This document shows, one piece after another, positions 62,302-64,000 of a DNA stretch of 64,000 bases. A program made the position numbers and the translations under genes. Each line of letters opens with the position of its first letter. Position 1 is the first letter of the stretch. The DNA lies in contig NZ_MSCT01000002.1 of NCBI RefSeq assembly GCF_001921865.1, positions 186,001-250,000 of the forward strand, given 5' to 3'. A model generated the notes under the pieces. The model ran no database searches. It was not told the DNA's origin and was given only the letters and a program-made list of their open reading frames with translations. This stretch comes from Pseudomonas chlororaphis. Lineage in GTDB: Bacteria; Pseudomonadota; Gammaproteobacteria; Pseudomonadales; Pseudomonadaceae.

Positions 62302-63072
62302 ATGGCGCTGGCTAAACGCATCATCCCTTGCCTGGACGTGGACAACGGCCGGGTGGTCAAGGGCGTCAAGTTCGAGAACATCCGCGACGCCGGCGACCCG
62401 GTGGAAATCGCCCGGCGCTACGACGAGCAGGGCGCGGACGAGATCACCTTTCTCGACATCACCGCCAGCGTCGACGGCCGCGACACCACCTTGCACACTG
62501 TCGAGCGCATGGCCAGCCAGGTGTTCATCCCGCTGACCGTGGGCGGCGGCGTGCGTAGCGTGCAAGACATCCGCAACCTGCTCAACGCCGGCGCGGACAA
62601 GGTTTCGATCAACACCGCGGCGGTGTTCAACCCCGAGTTCGTCGGCGAAGCGGCGCAGCATTTCGGCTCGCAGTGCATCGTCGTCGCCATCGACGCGAAG
62701 AAAGTCTCCGGCCCGGGCGAAACCCCGCGCTGGGAGATCTTCACCCACGGCGGACGCAAGCCGACCGGGCTGGATGCGGTGGAGTGGGCGAAGAAGATGG
62801 AAGGCCTGGGGGCCGGCGAGATCCTGCTGACCAGCATGGACCAGGACGGCATGAAAAACGGCTTCGACCTGGGCGTGACCCGCGCCATCAGCGATGCCCT
62901 GGGCATTCCGGTGATCGCCTCGGGCGGCGTCGGCAACTTGCAGCATCTGGCCGACGGCATCATCGAAGGCCACGCCAGCGCAGTGCTGGCGGCGAGCATC
63001 TTCCACTTCGGCGAATACACCGTTCCCGAGGCCAAGGCCTATATGGCGCACCGCGGCATCGTGGTGCGCTGA
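62302..63072 (+). CDS. hisF: Imidazole glycerol phosphate synthase cyclase subunit HisF
   Basis: A 256-residue TIM barrel. Catalytic Asp 11 is in [16 protein letters not shown] and Asp 130 in [33 protein letters not shown] and [17 protein letters not shown] are phosphate loops. With HisH it makes imidazole glycerol phosphate and AICAR. Nine nt follow hisA. Confidence 0.97.
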   Translation: MALAKRIIPCLDVDNGRVVKGVKFENIRDAGDPVEIARRYDEQGADEITFLDITASVDGRDTTLHTVERMASQVFIPLTVGGGVRSVQDIRNLLNAGADKVSINTAAVFNPEFVGEAAQHFGSQCIVVAIDAKKVSGPGETPRWEIFTHGGRKPTGLDAVEWAKKMEGLGAGEILLTSMDQDGMKNGFDLGVTRAISDALGIPVIASGGVGNLQHLADGIIEGHASAVLAASIFHFGEYTVPEAKAYMAHRGIVVR

Positions 63073-63176
63073 TCCGGCACGCAAAGTCGCCGCACGGGCG
63101 GCTTGCGTAGCGGCCACTGGACAGCATGGCGGGCTCGCGGCACTCTTGAGCACGCCATGGATTTCGGTAGCCCGTC

Positions 63177-63932
63177 ATGTTCAAACGTCTGCTTCTTGTG
63201 CTCGCCAGCGCTTCGCTACTTTTCGCCGCCAGCGCTCGCGCAGCGCAAACGTCCGGCCCCTCGCTGGTGCTGCTGACGGAAAACTTCCCGCCTTACAACA
63301 TGGCCAAAAACGGCAAGAACTTCGCCCAGGGCGAGAATATCGACGGCATCGCCGTGGATATCGTCCGCGAAATGTTCAAGCGTGCCGGGATCAACTACAG
63401 CCTGACCCTGCGCTTTCCCTGGGAGCGCATCTACAAGCTCGCCCTCGAACAGCCGGGCTACGGCGTGTTTGTCATGGCGCGGTTGCCGGATCGGGAACCG
63501 CTGTTCAAATGGGTCGGCCCGATCGGTCCGGACGACTGGGTCATGCTGGCCCGTGAGGACAGCAAGATCACCCTGCAATCCCTGGAGCAGGCGCGCCAGT
63601 ACCGGATCGGCGCCTACAAGGGCGACGCCATCGCGCAGACCCTGGCCAAGCAAGGCTTGAATCCGCTGGTGGTGCTGCGCGACCAGGACAACGCCAGGAA
63701 ACTGCTCGGCGGCCAGATCGACCTGTGGGCCACGGGCGACCCCGCTGGGCGCTACCTGGCCAGACAGGAAGGCGTGACCGGGCTCAAGACCGTGCTGCGT
63801 TTCCACAGCGCCCAGCTGTACCTGGCGCTGAACAAGGACGTGCCGGACGCAACGGTCGCCAAGCTCCAGGCCGCGCTGGACCAACTGCGCGAGGAAGGGC
63901 TGGTGGACGAGATCATGGGGCGCTATCTCTAA
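63177..63932 (+). CDS. Periplasmic solute-binding protein (SBP_bac_3-like)
   Basis: A 251-residue protein with a signal peptide (LLLVLASASLLFAASARAAQ). The mature part has LVLLTENFPPYNM, GIAVDIVREMFKRAGINYSL, TLRFPWERIYKLALEQPGYG and GQIDLWATGDPAGRYLARQE, typical of small polar-solute-binding proteins that often lack a dedicated transporter. Similar genes follow hisF in P. aeruginosa (known gene order). Ligand unknown. Confidence 0.88.
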   Translation: MFKRLLLVLASASLLFAASARAAQTSGPSLVLLTENFPPYNMAKNGKNFAQGENIDGIAVDIVREMFKRAGINYSLTLRFPWERIYKLALEQPGYGVFVMARLPDREPLFKWVGPIGPDDWVMLAREDSKITLQSLEQARQYRIGAYKGDAIAQTLAKQGLNPLVVLRDQDNARKLLGGQIDLWATGDPAGRYLARQEGVTGLKTVLRFHSAQLYLALNKDVPDATVAKLQAALDQLREEGLVDEIMGRYL

Positions 63933-63941
63933 CCGCTTCCT

Positions 63942-63970
63942 GTAGCCGCAGCCTGCGGCAGCGGTTACAG
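63942..63970. repeat. REP element
   Basis: TGTAGCCGCAGCCTGCGGCA followed by GCGGTTACA, a short palindrome of the same class as at 59777 and 51327, just after the last gene. Confidence 0.75.
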
Positions 63971-64000
63971 GGGCGATGAGGTCCTAGCGGTAGACCCCAT

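Noticed and set aside
60310..63153. A 947-codon minus-strand frame across the his operon
   Set aside because: It is the antisense shadow of hisB, hisH, hisA and hisF, all of which carry catalytic motifs; long antisense frames are common in GC-rich DNA.

Overview
The window is chromosomal DNA of a Pseudomonas, most likely of the P. fluorescens / protegens / chlororaphis group. Evidence: high-GC housekeeping genes in a typical Pseudomonas order (hisB-hisH-DUF2164-hisA-hisF; asmA-mutY-yggX-tRNA-Phe; an amino-acid ABC transporter followed by gabP) and REP palindromes of the kind scattered through these genomes. The species assignment is inference from gene order and sequence style only.

Layout. 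1-2.6 kb: the 3' part of a PAAR/LysM-like effector gene with a glycine-zipper C-terminus, its presumed membrane immunity gene, and wrbA. 2.9-11.5 kb: an AT-rich genomic island carrying a Gabija-type anti-phage pair (OLD-family nuclease GajA plus UvrD-like helicase GajB), a five-repeat YDY protein, an Integrase_1-type recombinase, a gene-free stretch with DnaA-box-like sites and two perfect hairpins, and a P4-type integrase with a frameshifted N-terminus. 11.5-43.65 kb: an apparently complete P2/HP1-type prophage bounded by a 47-bp direct repeat that is the 3' end of a tRNA-Thr gene. The intact tRNA-Thr stands at the right end. A degenerate third copy of the tRNA end at about 2.91 kb suggests that the island and the prophage were inserted in tandem at one tRNA.

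Prophage organisation. A CI-like repressor (rightward) faces a Cox/Cro-like gene that starts a leftward early operon (YmfL-like, small genes, toprim primase-helicase, DUF4224, integrase). An Ogr-like late activator follows. Portal and terminase run leftward; scaffold, capsid, terminase endonuclease, head completion, tail and lysis genes run rightward. Lysis consists of holin, GH24 endolysin and nested Rz/Rz1. The tail assembly chaperone has a canonical A AAA AAG slippery heptamer and an open -1 frame of 63 codons. The last tail genes (37.0-40.1 kb) form a tightly overlapping baseplate/spike module. Behind them lies a leftward, AT-richer three-gene operon (unknown 397 aa, unknown 127 aa, alpha/beta hydrolase with a C-terminal membrane anchor) in the usual cargo position of P2-type phages; it is the best candidate here for an undescribed system. 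The right end also holds a dense GGTAAT/ATTACC repeat cluster and arm-type repeats shared with the left end.

43.7-64 kb is ordinary core genome: FkbM methyltransferase, a CCYN-motif methyltransferase, a HisJQMP-type transporter, gabP, a small conserved protein, an alpha/beta hydrolase, a secreted protein, tRNA-Phe, yggX, mutY, asmA, an OFA-family MFS transporter, the his genes and a periplasmic solute-binding protein.
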